Below, one piece after another: positions 42,400-52,053 of a stretch of DNA of 64,000 nt (position 1 is the stretch's first letter; each line of letters opens with the position of its first letter). The notes under the pieces were generated by a model. It had not been told where the DNA came from, ran no database searches, and saw only the letters and a program-made list of their open reading frames with translations. The DNA comes from Oxalobacter formigenes (GTDB lineage Bacteria; Pseudomonadota; Gammaproteobacteria; Burkholderiales; Burkholderiaceae_D), in assembly GCF_002127965.1 (NCBI RefSeq), contig NZ_CP018787.1, positions 434,001 through 498,000 of the forward strand, in the 5' to 3' direction. A program made the translations under genes and the position numbers.

Positions 42400-44673
42400 A
42401 TGGATACCATTCTCGATAATCTCAATCCCGAGCAGCTCGCTGCCGTTACATTACCCTCCCAATCCGCGCTGATTCTGGCTGGTGCCGGTTCCGGCAAGAC
42501 GCGAGTTTTGACAACCCGAATAGCATGGCTGTTGAAAACGGGACAGGTGTCGACTTCCGGCATCATGGCTGTGACGTTTACGAACAAGGCGGCAAAGGAA
42601 ATGTTGTCACGCCTTTCAGTCATGTTTCCGGTCAATGCGCGAGGCATGTGGATCGGGACGTTTCACGGCTTGTGCAACCGTCTTTTGAGAACGCATTATC
42701 AGGATGCCGCGTTGCCGCAATCCTTCAATATTCTGGACTCGCAGGACCAGTTATCGACCGTCAAGCGCCTTTTGAAGACGAACAACATCGACGACGACAA
42801 ATATCCGCCGAGAAATCTCGTTTATTTCATCAATCATGCGAAGGAAAGCGGTTATCGTGCATCCCACGTCGAGCCACAGGATGACTACGAGCGCAAGATG
42901 GTTGAGCTGTACAGCCTCTATGAAGACCAGTGCCAGCGGGAAGGTGTCGTCGATTTTGCCGAGCTTCTGCTGAGAAGTTACGAGCTTTTGGAGCGGAACC
43001 AGACTTTACGGGAGCATTATCAGGACCGTTTCAGGCATATTCTGGTGGACGAATTTCAGGACACGAATAATTTGCAGTACAAATGGCTGAAGCTTCTGGC
43101 GGGGAACGATTCGTCCATTTTTGCCGTGGGTGACGACGACCAGAGCATTTACGCTTTCCGTGGCGCCAATGTCGGCAATATGCTTTCGTTCCAGCAGGAC
43201 TTTAATGTCCAGAACCTGATCAGGCTGGAACAGAATTACCGTTCACACGGCAATATCCTCGAAGCGGCCAATACCCTGATCGCACACAACCGGAACCGTC
43301 TGGGCAAGAACCTGCATACCGATGCCGGTGAAGGGGAACCGATCCGGATTTGTGAAGCGCCGTCCGATTTGAACGAAGTGCAATGGATTCTGGAAGAAGT
43401 CAATCACCTGATACGGGAAGGGATGGAGAGAAAACAGATCGCCGTCCTTTATCGTTCCAATGCACAGTCGCGCGTGATCGAGCATGGGCTTTTCAGTGCA
43501 GGTATTCCCTATCGGGTTTATGGTGGTCTCCGCTTCTTCGAACGGGCCGAAATCAAGCATGCCATTGCGTACCTTCAATTGATCGACAATCCTGCCAACA
43601 ATGCGGCTTTCCTTCGGGTCGTCAATTTTCCGGCTCGCGGTATCGGTGCCCGGACGATCGAAAATCTGCAGGAAATGGCACGAATGCATGACATTTCGCT
43701 TTTTGAAGCCATTCCCTATGTTTCAGGCAAGGGCGGCACGGCACTGGGATCATTCATACGGCTGATCCAGAGTATCCGCGCCGAGGTGCAGCCGATGAAT
43801 TTGCCGACACTTATCCAGACTGTGCTGGAAAAAAGCGGCCTGATGATGCATTACCAGACGGAAAAGGAAGGGGCGGACAGGCTCGAAAACCTCGAACAGC
43901 TTGTCTCGGCAGCCATGTTGTTTCTGTCTGAAGAAGGCTTCTCGCAGGAAGCGCCGGCACTGATGACCGAAGCGGTCACTCCTGCCGGAGAGAAGTCGAT
44001 GCTGACCGTCGATGAAGTCATGGATGCGGATGTGCCGCTTTCCATGATCATGTCGCCATTGTCGGCATTTTTGACGCACGCTTCACTGGAAGCGGGAGAA
44101 AATCAGGCGCAGGAAGGGCAGGATGCGCTCCAGCTGATGACGGTTCACTCGGCCAAGGGGCTGGAATTCGACGCCGTTTTCATTACCGGTCTGGAAGAAG
44201 GGCTTTTCCCGCATGAAAACAGTGCCAGGGAAGACGGTGGTCTCGAGGAAGAGCGTCGATTGATGTATGTCGCCATTACCCGCGCGAGAAAACGGCTCTA
44301 TCTGAGCTATGCGCAAACGCGGATGTTGCACGGTCATATGCGTTATAACGTCTCGTCACGCTTCGTCGCCGAATTGCCGGACAAGACAATGAAATGGCTG
44401 ACACCTAAAAAGCAGTCTTCATACCTCAATCCCCGGCATGAACCGACAGCCCGTTTTGACCAGTCATCTGTGCCTCAAATGCAAGCGCCTGCTTCTTTTC
44501 ATAAAAACAGTGAATGGCGGATCGGTGAAACCGTTATTCACAAGAAATTCGGTGAAGGCGTGATTGTCGGTCTTGAAGGGCAGGGAGCGAATGTCCGGGC
44601 GAATATCAATTTCGGGCGGCATGGAATGAAATTGCTTGATCTTTCCATTGCCAAGCTTGAACACGCTTCGTGA
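42400..44673 (+). CDS. uvrD: DNA helicase II UvrD
   Basis: The 757-residue superfamily 1A helicase acts in nucleotide-excision and mismatch repair. Walker A is LAGAGSGKTRVLTTRIAWL (about 25-43), with Walker B DEFQDTNNLQYKWLKLL near 217. GDDDQSIYAFRGANV, RLEQNYRSHGNILEAAN, VHSAKGLEFDAVFITGLEEGLFPH and MYVAITRARKRLYLSY are the later helicase motifs. The C-terminus WRIGETVIHKKFGEGVIVGLEGQG is the Tudor-like tail that binds RNA polymerase. The ATG at 42400 is preferred over an in-frame ATG 21 codons earlier. No clear LexA box was found upstream. Confidence 0.95.
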   Translation: MDTILDNLNPEQLAAVTLPSQSALILAGAGSGKTRVLTTRIAWLLKTGQVSTSGIMAVTFTNKAAKEMLSRLSVMFPVNARGMWIGTFHGLCNRLLRTHYQDAALPQSFNILDSQDQLSTVKRLLKTNNIDDDKYPPRNLVYFINHAKESGYRASHVEPQDDYERKMVELYSLYEDQCQREGVVDFAELLLRSYELLERNQTLREHYQDRFRHILVDEFQDTNNLQYKWLKLLAGNDSSIFAVGDDDQSIYAFRGANVGNMLSFQQDFNVQNLIRLEQNYRSHGNILEAANTLIAHNRNRLGKNLHTDAGEGEPIRICEAPSDLNEVQWILEEVNHLIREGMERKQIAVLYRSNAQSRVIEHGLFSAGIPYRVYGGLRFFERAEIKHAIAYLQLIDNPANNAAFLRVVNFPARGIGARTIENLQEMARMHDISLFEAIPYVSGKGGTALGSFIRLIQSIRAEVQPMNLPTLIQTVLEKSGLMMHYQTEKEGADRLENLEQLVSAAMLFLSEEGFSQEAPALMTEAVTPAGEKSMLTVDEVMDADVPLSMIMSPLSAFLTHASLEAGENQAQEGQDALQLMTVHSAKGLEFDAVFITGLEEGLFPHENSAREDGGLEEERRLMYVAITRARKRLYLSYAQTRMLHGHMRYNVSSRFVAELPDKTMKWLTPKKQSSYLNPRHEPTARFDQSSVPQMQAPASFHKNSEWRIGETVIHKKFGEGVIVGLEGQGANVRANINFGRHGMKLLDLSIAKLEHAS

Positions 44674-44677
44674 TCGG

Positions 44678-45613
44678 TCAGCCGAACAGTTCTTCAGACG
44701 TAACGGTGGCGGTCCCGAGTTTTCCGACGACGATGCCTCCGGCACGGTTGGCGATGTCAACCGCTTCGGCGACGGTTTTGCCGTTGCCCAGCATGGTTGC
44801 CAGAGTCGCGATAACGGTGTCGCCTGCACCGGATACATCGAAAACCTCACGGGCGACGGTTGGAATATGGATGACTTCGTCCTTGCCGAAGAGAGACATC
44901 CCTTCTTCCGAGCGGGTGAGAAGAAGATAATCCAGCTGGAGCGATTCTCTCAGTTTCTGCGCTTTTGCTGTCAACTCTTCCTCGTTGTTCCATCCACCGA
45001 CAACCTGACGGAGTTCTGATTTATTGGGCGTTAATATGGTCGCGCCGGTATAAATCGTAAAATCCTCTCCCTTCGGATCGACCAGTGTGGTTTTGCCTGC
45101 CTGTTTCGCTTCGGCAATCATGGAAGATACATTCGACAGGGCACCCTTGCCGTAGTCGGAAAAGACGATGATATCGTGCGAATCCAGAAGTGTTCGGTAT
45201 TGAACCTGTTTGTTGGCGAGCGTTTCCTGAGTCGGTTTTTTTTCAAAGTCCAGCCGTAAGAGCTGTTGCTGGCGTCCGACTACCCGCAATTTGACGGTTG
45301 TCGATATGTGGGGATCGACATGCAGGAAAGGAGTGATGCCTCCTTCATTCAACATATTCTCGACAGTACGACCGGCTTCATCCCTGCCTACAATGCCTAA
45401 AATACTGCACCCTGCTCCGAGTGCCGATACGTTTCTGGCAACGTTGGCTGCACCACCAAGCCGTTCTTCGCTCTTTTCGATCAGAACGACCGGGACAGGC
45501 GCTTCCGGCGATATCCGGTTGACCTCACCGAACCAGTAACGGTCAAGCATGATGTCGCCGACAATCAGAATCCGGGGGGTGGCGTTTTGTTTGTTCATGA
45601 GAGCTTCGGGCAT
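44678..45613 (-). CDS. rfaE1: D-glycero-beta-D-manno-heptose-7-phosphate kinase (RfaE domain I)
   Basis: The 311-residue PfkB-family kinase makes ADP-heptose precursor for the LPS inner core. Seen are ILIVGDIMLDRYWFGEVNRISPEAPVPVV near the N-terminus, RLGGAANVARNVSALG and the catalytic DVSGAGDTVIATLATML. Only the kinase domain is present, as in most betaproteobacteria; the adenylyltransferase half of HldE is absent and must be separate. Starts at 45613 or 45598 are both possible. It follows lapB on the minus strand by 19 bases. Confidence 0.9.
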   Translation of the reverse strand: MPEALMNKQNATPRILIVGDIMLDRYWFGEVNRISPEAPVPVVLIEKSEERLGGAANVARNVSALGAGCSILGIVGRDEAGRTVENMLNEGGITPFLHVDPHISTTVKLRVVGRQQQLLRLDFEKKPTQETLANKQVQYRTLLDSHDIIVFSDYGKGALSNVSSMIAEAKQAGKTTLVDPKGEDFTIYTGATILTPNKSELRQVVGGWNNEEELTAKAQKLRESLQLDYLLLTRSEEGMSLFGKDEVIHIPTVAREVFDVSGAGDTVIATLATMLGNGKTVAEAVDIANRAGGIVVGKLGTATVTSEELFG

Positions 45614-45632
45614 TCTGTGAAAGGTGATGAAA

Positions 45633-46808
45633 TCAGGCCGATATTTTCAGTTCTTCCGTTCTGCGCGGTGGATAGGTTTCCCATTGGTGGCATCCCGGAC
45701 ATTGCCAGTAGAACTGGCGAGCTTCGAAACCGCAATGGTCGCATTTGTAACGGGAAAGCTTCGATGCGTAACGCTGGACAAGGTTACGGACAAATGAAAG
45801 ATCCTGCCTGATTTCAGGCGGAACGACCAGTAACTGTGCTTCAAGCAGTTTGTCGAGGCCAAGCAGGGTTGGCGTCCTTCTCAGTTCGTCATGAACCAGC
45901 GTATTGGCTGCTTCAATACCGTCTTCTTTCAATACTGCCTGAAAGACGACTTCAAGCAGATCAATGGAAGCGGCTTCAGCCAGATAGGATTTCAGAAGGC
46001 TGATGCCTTCCTGTGGGCGTCCGACGGCCTGATAACCATCCATCAGGCGCTGTGCGACCAGAACCGTGTGTGAAATGCTTTGTTTTTCGACTCTGCGCCA
46101 TGTATTCAGGGCTTCTTCCGTGTTACCCATTGCCAGCTGGGCGTCACCGTATAAAATGGTTGCGCGGGCACTCATCCGGTCTGTTGCCAGTGCAGTTTCG
46201 AGCAAGGGAATCGCTTTTTCAGGATGCCTGTTGACCAGTTCGTCTTCAGCCAGTTCACAATAAAACTGCGCAATCTGTTTATTGCGGTTACCAGTACCAG
46301 AATTCTGGAGCGCTTCGGCTGCTTCGATAGCCTGTTGCCATTCCTTTTCGCGCTGGAAAATTTCCAGCAGGGCTCGTCGTGCCTGTATGGAATAAGGGGT
46401 TTCCGTCAGTTTCTGGAAAACTTCTTCAGCACGATCCAAAAGACCGGCTTTCAAAAAGTCCTGACCCAGTTCGTACTGAGCCTGCATTTGCTGTTCGGCA
46501 GGCAAGTCAGGGCGGAGAAGGAGATTCTGGTGCATACGGATGGCGCGTTCCGTTTCGCCGCGGCGGCGGAACAGGTTGCCGAGTGCAAAATGCAGATCGG
46601 CTGTCTCAGGATCGAGCCTGACGATTTCGATGAAAGCGTCGATAGCCTTGTCCGGTTGCTCATTCAGCAGAAAATTCAGTCCCTTGAAGTAACCTTTCGG
46701 CAGGCTGCGTGATTCGGAGAGTAACTGCTTGATGTCGATACGTGCCGCTATCCAGCCTAAACCGAAAAAGATCGGAATGGAGAGCAGCCACCAGATTTCA
46801 AATTCCAT
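45633..46808 (-). CDS. lapB: Lipopolysaccharide assembly protein B
   Basis: The 391-residue protein has an N-terminal membrane helix (WWLLSIPIFFGLGWIAAR), a long run of TPR helices (about 40-340) and a C-terminal rubredoxin-like zinc site YKCDHCGF...WQCPGCHQW. LapB recruits the protease FtsH to LpxC and so limits lipid A synthesis, and it binds LPS-assembly enzymes. Helix, TPR and four-cysteine end are all intact. It follows lapA by 28 bases and precedes rfaE1. Confidence 0.92.
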   Translation of the reverse strand: MEFEIWWLLSIPIFFGLGWIAARIDIKQLLSESRSLPKGYFKGLNFLLNEQPDKAIDAFIEIVRLDPETADLHFALGNLFRRRGETERAIRMHQNLLLRPDLPAEQQMQAQYELGQDFLKAGLLDRAEEVFQKLTETPYSIQARRALLEIFQREKEWQQAIEAAEALQNSGTGNRNKQIAQFYCELAEDELVNRHPEKAIPLLETALATDRMSARATILYGDAQLAMGNTEEALNTWRRVEKQSISHTVLVAQRLMDGYQAVGRPQEGISLLKSYLAEAASIDLLEVVFQAVLKEDGIEAANTLVHDELRRTPTLLGLDKLLEAQLLVVPPEIRQDLSFVRNLVQRYASKLSRYKCDHCGFEARQFYWQCPGCHQWETYPPRRTEELKISA

Positions 46809-46836
46809 ACGTTTTCAATATCTATATAAAACTGCT

Positions 46837-47148
46837 TTACGAAGGTATTCCGTCTCCCGGGGCGGAAGTCGGTTCTTCTTTCTTTTCGACACTTTCCTGC
46901 TTGACGGATTCCTGACTGTTTTTTCTGAAACGGGCCAATTCCCTGCGCTGCCTGAATATCATCGGTGTCATCGCCAGGAGTCCAAGTATGCAACCGGCAA
47001 TGAAAAAGCACAGTACGACCAGTACCAGAGGACCGCGCAGTTCATATCCCCAGAAAAAGTACAGCACCGTTTCCTGCGTGTTTTTCAGGGCCAGGCCGAA
47101 AAAGAAAATAAAAAAAACTATCGCTATTATACGAGACAACCACTTCAT
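46837..47148 (-). CDS. lapA: Lipopolysaccharide assembly protein A domain protein (DUF1049)
   Basis: The 103-residue protein has two membrane helices, about 6-22 (IIAIVFFIFFFGLALKN) and 40-64 (LVLVVLCFFIAGCILGLLAMT), and then a charged cytoplasmic tail with many E, K and S residues. The family segment TVLYFFWGYELRGPLVLVV is typical of LapA/DUF1049. It acts with LapB at the inner membrane. A terminator separates it from ihfB, unlike a single long operon. Confidence 0.88.
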   Translation of the reverse strand: MKWLSRIIAIVFFIFFFGLALKNTQETVLYFFWGYELRGPLVLVVLCFFIAGCILGLLAMTPMIFRQRRELARFRKNSQESVKQESVEKKEEPTSAPGDGIPS

Positions 47149-47216
47149 GATTCAGTCCTTTTCCCGGGTGAATATGAATCGCCGTCTATCACGGCGGCAA
47201 GACATGATTGTACGTG

Positions 47217-47245
47217 AAAAAGGGCATCCGAAGATGCCCTTTTTT
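47217..47245. terminator. Intrinsic terminator between ihfB and lapA
   Basis: AAAAAGGGCATC and GATGCCCTTTTT pair around loop CGAA. The stem is symmetric, so it ends in a T-tract on both strands. It lies 32 bases after the ihfB stop in the minus direction and should end the rpsA-ihfB transcript before lapA. Confidence 0.85.
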
Positions 47246-47276
47246 GACGCTGTAAACGATTTGATCAAACTGAAAA

Positions 47277-47570
47277 TCAGTTCTGGTTTGCCGCTACATC
47301 GACTCGCTGACGCAATTCCTTGCCCGGCTTGAAGTGAGGGACGCGTTTTTCCTCGACCATCACTTTTTCGCCGGAGCGTGGATTGCGGCCGACCCGTGGA
47401 GGGCGAACGCTGAGTGCGAAACTGCCGAAACCGCGAATTTCGATGCGCTGTCCATTGGCCAGGGCGTCGGACATGGCATCCAGTATGGTTTTTACTGTCA
47501 GTTCAGCGTCTTTCGCAAGCAGTTGTGGATAACTGCCAGCCAAAGAAACGATCAATTCGGATTTGGTCAT
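47277..47570 (-). CDS. ihfB: Integration host factor subunit beta
   Basis: The 97-residue HU/IHF-family protein binds and bends DNA as a heterodimer with Ihf[18 protein letters not shown] opens the helical dimerisation part. [31 protein letters not shown] forms the beta-arm, with the intercalating proline in RNPRSG. The order rpsA-ihfB is widely conserved. It begins 21 bases after rpsA, so the two are likely co-transcribed. Confidence 0.95.
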   Translation of the reverse strand: MTKSELIVSLAGSYPQLLAKDAELTVKTILDAMSDALANGQRIEIRGFGSFALSVRPPRVGRNPRSGEKVMVEEKRVPHFKPGKELRQRVDVAANQN

Positions 47571-47591
47571 TTCGCACTCTTGATTAAATGA

Positions 47592-49298
47592 TTACTTGTT
47601 GTCGAATTTTGCTTTTAACAAAGCACCAAGGCTGGTCATGCCGGAGGCTGCGCTGGAATCACTCTGGATTTTCTGCATGGCTTCCTGGGTTTCCTGCTGG
47701 TCCTTGGCCTTGATCGACAATTGAAGCGTACGTGATTTACGATCGATGTTGATGATCATCACTTCGACCTTGTCGTCGACTTTCAGCTGGGTACCGGCAT
47801 CTTCCACGCGATCGCGGGAGATTTCGGAAGCGCGCAGATAGCCTTCAACTTCGTCATTCAACTGGATGACAGCGCCTTTCGGTTCCACCGATTTGACGAC
47901 ACCGTTAACGACAGCGCCCTTGTCATTCATGGCGATGTAGTTGTTGAATGGATCGCCTTCGAGCTGTTTGACGCCCAGGGAAACACGTTCACGTTCGACG
48001 TCGATAGCCAGAACGACAGCTTCCAGTTCGTCGCCTTTCTTGAAGTTGTGAACAGCGGTTTCGCCAGCTTCGGTCCAGGACAGGTCGGAGAGGTGAACCA
48101 GACCGTCGATGTTGCCCGGCAGCCCGATGAATACGCCGAAATCGGTAATGGATTTGATCGCGCCGTTAACCTTGTCGCCTTTTTTGTGGGTTTCTGCAAA
48201 TTCTTCCCATGGGTTGGCTTTGCATTGTTTCATACCCAGGCTGATACGACGACGTTCTTCGTCGATTTCCAGAACCATGACTTCAACTTCATCACCCAGC
48301 TTGACAACCTTGTTAGGTGCGACGTTCTTGTTGGTCCAGTCCATTTCGGAAACGTGTACCAGACCTTCGATACCCTGTTCGACTTCAACGAAAGCACCGT
48401 AGTCGGTCAGGTTGGTCACCTTGCCGAACAGGCGGGTGCCCTGTGGATAACGACGGGAAAGACCGGTCCATGGATCGTCGCCCAGCTGTTTGACGCCCAG
48501 GGAAACACGATTTTTTTCCTGATCGTATTTCAGGACTTTGGCGGTGATTTCCTGACCGACCGTCAGCATTTCGGACGGATGGCGAACACGGCGCCATGCC
48601 AGATCGGTGATGTGCAGGAGACCGTCGATGCCACCCAGATCGATAAATGCACCGTAGTCGGTAATGTTCTTGACGACGCCGTTGACGATAGTACCTTCTT
48701 TCAGGGTTTCCATCAGTTTCTGGCGTTCTTCGCCCATGGATGCTTCAACGACAGCACGGCGGGACAACACAACGTTGTTGCGTTTGCGATCCAGCTTGAT
48801 GACCTTGAATTCCAGGGTTTTGCCTTCATAAGGCGTGGTGTCCTTGACAGGGCGGGTATCGACAAGCGAACCTGGCAGGAAAGCACGGATACCGTTGGTC
48901 AGAACGGTCAGGCCGCCCTTGACTTTACCATTGACGGTACCGGTAACGATTTCACCGGATTCCATTGCTTTTTCAAGAGCCAGCCAGGAAGCGAGGCGTT
49001 TGGCCTTGTCACGGGACAGGATGGTGTCGCCGTAACCGTTTTCAAGCGATTCAATCGCAACGGAAACGTAATCACCGACGTTGACTTCAAGTTCGCCAAC
49101 GTCGTTTTTGAATTCTTCGATAGGAATGAAAGATTCGGATTTCAGGCCGGCGTTAACGACGACAAAGTTGTGGTCGATACGGACGACTTCAGCAGAAATG
49201 ACTTCGCCGGAACGCATGTCGTGACGGGCGAGTGATTCTTCGAATAAAGCCGCAAAACTTTCCATTCCGGAAACAGGGTTAGATGCAACTGTAGGCAT
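47592..49298 (-). CDS. rpsA: 30S ribosomal protein S1
   Basis: The 568-residue protein has six S1 domains. The first two (about 20-170) bind the ribosome; the later four bind mRNA and are visible as repeated blocks such as [27 protein letters not shown] and [51 protein letters not shown] near the N-terminus is the usual opening, after an 11-residue tail. It helps translation initiation on structured mRNAs. cmk lies upstream on the same strand, as in E. coli. Confidence 0.97.
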   Translation of the reverse strand: MPTVASNPVSGMESFAALFEESLARHDMRSGEVISAEVVRIDHNFVVVNAGLKSESFIPIEEFKNDVGELEVNVGDYVSVAIESLENGYGDTILSRDKAKRLASWLALEKAMESGEIVTGTVNGKVKGGLTVLTNGIRAFLPGSLVDTRPVKDTTPYEGKTLEFKVIKLDRKRNNVVLSRRAVVEASMGEERQKLMETLKEGTIVNGVVKNITDYGAFIDLGGIDGLLHITDLAWRRVRHPSEMLTVGQEITAKVLKYDQEKNRVSLGVKQLGDDPWTGLSRRYPQGTRLFGKVTNLTDYGAFVEVEQGIEGLVHVSEMDWTNKNVAPNKVVKLGDEVEVMVLEIDEERRRISLGMKQCKANPWEEFAETHKKGDKVNGAIKSITDFGVFIGLPGNIDGLVHLSDLSWTEAGETAVHNFKKGDELEAVVLAIDVERERVSLGVKQLEGDPFNNYIAMNDKGAVVNGVVKSVEPKGAVIQLNDEVEGYLRASEISRDRVEDAGTQLKVDDKVEVMIINIDRKSRTLQLSIKAKDQQETQEAMQKIQSDSSAASGMTSLGALLKAKFDNK

Positions 49299-49406
49299 AT
49301 GTTAATTGTGAAAAACCGGTTATCCAAAAAAGAATAAATCCGGGTTAGGTTTAAAAATACCCGTTAGGGCCTTGCACCTTTACGGGGCCAAACAGACCAG
49401 ATGGTC

Positions 49407-50084
49407 TCAATTTTTACTTCTTTGTGCGAACCAATCCAGAATACGTTCAACGGTTTCGTCTATGCCCAGATGGGACGTATCGAGCGTCAATGCATCTTTT
49501 GCCGGAACAAGTGGAGACTCTTTTCGCTGGGTATCACGCAAGTCCCGTTCAATCAAATCATTTCGCAGACTGTCAATGTTAGCAGGAATTCCTTTTTCCA
49601 TCAACTGCTTATAGCGTCTTTGCGCCCGAATGTCTGCACTGGCGGTCAAAAACACTTTCAATATGGCGTCCGGAAAGATGACGGTTCCCATATCGCGGCC
49701 GTCTCCAACAAGTCCCGGCGCTTTTCTGAAACCGGTTTGCAGACTGACCAGAGCCTTTCTGACTTCCGGTATGGCCGCTACTTTTGACGCCATGATCCCG
49801 ACTTCTTCTTTTCGTATGGCATCGCTTACGTCTTCATCTGCAAGAAATATCCTGCTGTCGGCAAACCGGCATGGAAGGTGTGAAGCAATAGATGCAATTT
49901 GTCCGACATCTTCGATTTTGATGTTTGAACGCAGAACCGACAGCGCGGTCAGACGATACAATGCGCCCGAGTCGAGATAATGAAAATGAAGTTTTTCTGC
50001 AACGATCCGGGCAACGGTGCCCTTGCCGGAAGCGGTTGGACCGTCGATCGTGATGACAGGAATGTTTATGGATGAGTTTGACAC
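49407..50084 (-). CDS. cmk: Cytidylate kinase
   Basis: This P-loop NMP kinase phosphorylates CMP and dCMP. The P-loop VITIDGPTASGKGTVARIVAEKL is at the N-terminus, followed by YLDSGALYRLTAL, VGDGRDMGTVIFPDA and the lid segment IRAQRRYKQLMEKG. The open frame extends further upstream without an ATG. The GTG at 50084 gives 225 residues, the family's usual length, though no ribosome site is clear. It precedes rpsA by about 108 bases. Confidence 0.92.
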   Translation of the reverse strand: MSNSSINIPVITIDGPTASGKGTVARIVAEKLHFHYLDSGALYRLTALSVLRSNIKIEDVGQIASIASHLPCRFADSRIFLADEDVSDAIRKEEVGIMASKVAAIPEVRKALVSLQTGFRKAPGLVGDGRDMGTVIFPDAILKVFLTASADIRAQRRYKQLMEKGIPANIDSLRNDLIERDLRDTQRKESPLVPAKDALTLDTSHLGIDETVERILDWFAQRSKN

Positions 50085-50293
50085 GTTTGTAATAGTTAGG
50101 TGAAATGCCGGACTTCGTCTGTGAGTACCATTAATTCGCAACAAATATGCTGTTCAATTGAAACATATTTCTTCTGAATCTTGACAGGCAGCGTTAGAAT
50201 CTGGGATAAAAATGGTACACAAGTGATGAACATCGCGCAACCCGTGATTTTTTGACCGGTTTTGCTTCCTTAATTTGACGGCGACATTAAAAA

Positions 50294-50509
50294 ATGATTT
50301 CAGAATTCGATATATTGTCGGAAAAAATCAATCAATTGGCGGAGATGGCTCATGTTCTGAGACGCGAAAATGCCGATTTGCGATTGAAAAATGCGGAGCT
50401 GAAGCTGGAAAACCAGCAATTGGCCGACCGGATGAGTGGCGCATATGAACGGGTGTCATCCCTGATTCAGTCATTGCCCGGAACTGTAGATGAGGAGGTT
50501 GCCGAATGA
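50294..50509 (+). CDS. Small coiled-coil protein, TIGR02449-like, upstream of zapA
   Basis: The 71-residue protein is almost entirely one predicted coiled-coil, with heptad-like spacing of Leu/Ile/Met in LSEKINQLAEMAHVLRRENADLRLKNAELKLENQQLADRM. It ends with an acidic tail. It resembles the short TIGR02449 proteins often found next to zapA and is similar in style to ZapB, but the function is unproven. Its stop overlaps the zapA start by four bases (ATGA), which argues for a shared role at the division site. Confidence 0.75.
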   Translation: MISEFDILSEKINQLAEMAHVLRRENADLRLKNAELKLENQQLADRMSGAYERVSSLIQSLPGTVDEEVAE

Positions 50510-50817
50510 TTCAGCTTGATGTCAGCATCATGGGTCAGGGCTATCGTCTGGCTTGCCGCGAAGGCGAGGAAAAAATGCTTCGTGAAGCAGTCGCCTATCT
50601 GGACGAAAAAATGTGTTCCATCCGGGACGGTGGAAAAATCAAGGGCAATGACAGGATTGCCGTCATGGCGTCATTGGCGATCGCTGCCGAATTGCTGGCG
50701 ACAAAATCGCCGAATGGTCCTTTGTCCGAAATGTCGATGTCCGAAATCAGGCAGAAAATGGAGACGATGAATCGTGTTCTGGATCAAGCGTTGATGCCGC
50801 AGGAAGACCTTTTCTGA
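50506..50817 (+). CDS. zapA: Cell division protein ZapA
   Basis: The 103-residue protein has an N-terminal globular part (IQLDVSIMGQGYRLACREGEEKMLREAVAYLDEKM) and a helical C-terminal coiled-coil (about 45-95), as in ZapA. It cross-links FtsZ filaments. Co-translation with the small coiled-coil protein upstream is likely. GAGGAGG lies before the ATG. The gene is followed by the 6S RNA promoter, the arrangement found in many proteobacteria. Confidence 0.92.
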   Translation: MIQLDVSIMGQGYRLACREGEEKMLREAVAYLDEKMCSIRDGGKIKGNDRIAVMASLAIAAELLATKSPNGPLSEMSMSEIRQKMETMNRVLDQALMPQEDLF

Positions 50818-50856
50818 TTCCTTATAAATTACTGACAAATATTTCGGTTTTAAAGG

Positions 50857-50884
50857 TTGACAGATGTTCTCATTCAGGTAGACT
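50857..50884 (+). promoter_or_regulatory. Promoter of ssrS (6S RNA)
   Basis: A perfect TTGACA (50857-50862) and TAGACT (50879-50884) are 16 bases apart. They predict a start at about 50891, matching the beginning of the 6S terminal helix. Confidence 0.75.
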
Positions 50885-50890
50885 GAATTT

Positions 50891-51063
50891 ACCCTGCGGT
50901 GCTCGTGATTTGCCATATATTCTTTGAACCATTTCTGAGCACAGGTTACGGAATTTTGTTGGATGGGCGTGCTCGTCGCTCGTTCGATGAACCCGAAATC
51001 CGGCTTACCGTGACCACTTGAACCTATGGTTCAAGATGCCGGCAAAACGACACAGGCGGGGTC
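50891..51063 (+). ncRNA. ssrS: 6S RNA
   Basis: The RNA mimics an open promoter and sequesters sigma-70 RNA polymerase in stationary phase. The 5' CCCTGC...GTG pairs with the 3' CAC...GGCGGGG to close the terminal stem. Near the 3' end, ACCACTTGAACCTATGGTTCAAG matches the conserved small hairpin after the second half of the central bubble in proteobacterial 6S RNA, and GCCGGC and CACAGGCGGGG follow. Promoter, terminator and the zapA neighbour all agree. Exact ends are within a few bases. Confidence 0.88.
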
Positions 51064-51070
51064 TCATTCC

Positions 51071-51106
51071 AAACGGTTGCAGCGATTTTTCCTGCAACCG
51101 TTTTTC
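51071..51106 (+). terminator. Intrinsic terminator of ssrS
   Basis: AAACGGTTGCAG and CTGCAACCGTTT form a perfect 12-bp stem with a nine-base loop, followed by further T residues to 51105. It lies just beyond the 6S RNA and 18 bases from the convergent ghrA stop. Confidence 0.88.
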
Positions 51107-51123
51107 ATTTGGGAAGAGGCTTT

Positions 51124-52053
51124 TCAGTAACCGGTATTCCGGTCGACAAGAGAAGTGAGTTTTTCCCCTTTTTCAAAAGCGTGAATGTGTCTGGTGACCT
51201 GTTCAACCGTTGCCTGACAGAACGTCAATGCGCCGATATGGGGGGTAATGGTAATGTTTTCCTTTTTCCAGAAAGGATGATTTTCCGGCAGCGGTTCTTC
51301 ACGCGTGACGTCGAGCGTAGCCGCCCTGATCTGTCCTGTTTCAAGTGCGGTTAACAGGTCTTCCTCGACAAGATGTGCTCCGCGGCCCATATTGATCAGG
51401 TATGCCCCTTTCTGAAGCTTTTGGAAGCGATCCATATTCAGGATATCTTTTGTTTCCGGCGTCAGTGGCAAAAGGCAGATCAGAATCCGCAAGTCTTTCA
51501 AAAAGGCCTCCAGCTGATTGTCGCCATGAAAATCATCGACGAAACCGATGTTTTTCTTGTGGCGGCTCCAGCCACGGACCGGAAAACCGAACGGCGAAAG
51601 CGCTTGTGCTACTGCGGTTCCCATCACACCCATCCCCATGATTCCGATCGTGAAATCCTGTCGTTTGAAGGGATCGAGCATTTCCCATTTTTTTTCGCGG
51701 GCAAGTCGTTCATATTCGTCGAAACGACGGTAATAACGCAGCACGGCATGGGTAACGTATTCAGCCATCTGAATCGCCATGCCAGCGTCTTCAAGCCGGA
51801 AAATGGGAATGGTGGAAGGAATGACGTGGCTTAACCTGAGCAGGGAATCCACCCCGGCTGCCAGATTGAAAATCGCTTTCAGTCCTTGCCGGTTTTCAAA
51901 GAGGGCGGCAGGGGGATGCCAGACCAGTGCATAATCGGCCGGTTCCGTATCGCCTTCCTGCCAGAGCCGGATATCGGCTTCCGGCAATGCGGCTGCCAGT
52001 TTCGGCAGCCATTCATTCGGGTCTTCGCCTTCGTTATAGTACAGAATGCGCAT
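51124..52053 (-). CDS. ghrA: Glyoxylate/hydroxypyruvate reductase A (D-2-hydroxyacid dehydrogenase family)
   Basis: The 309-residue NAD(P)H-dependent enzyme has the Rossmann motif [16 protein letters not shown] near 138. [18 protein letters not shown] and the catalytic [10 protein letters not shown] complete the active-site set, with the substrate-binding AAGVDSLL in the outer domain. It matches GhrA rather than phosphoglycerate dehydrogenase and should reduce glyoxylate to glycolate or hydroxypyruvate to glycerate. The start overlaps the end of bioB by 20 bases, so it is translated from the biotin transcript. Confidence 0.85.
   Translation of the reverse strand: MRILYYNEGEDPNEWLPKLAAALPEADIRLWQEGDTEPADYALVWHPPAALFENRQGLKAIFNLAAGVDSLLRLSHVIPSTIPIFRLEDAGMAIQMAEYVTHAVLRYYRRFDEYERLAREKKWEMLDPFKRQDFTIGIMGMGVMGTAVAQALSPFGFPVRGWSRHKKNIGFVDDFHGDNQLEAFLKDLRILICLLPLTPETKDILNMDRFQKLQKGAYLINMGRGAHLVEEDLLTALETGQIRAATLDVTREEPLPENHPFWKKENITITPHIGALTFCQATVEQVTRHIHAFEKGEKLTSLVDRNTGY

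Noticed and set aside
48048-49235. 395-codon plus-strand open frame opposite rpsA
   Set aside because: It is the antisense of six conserved S1 domains; the Phe/Asp/Gln-rich product is a shadow of codon usage, with no plausible start signal.
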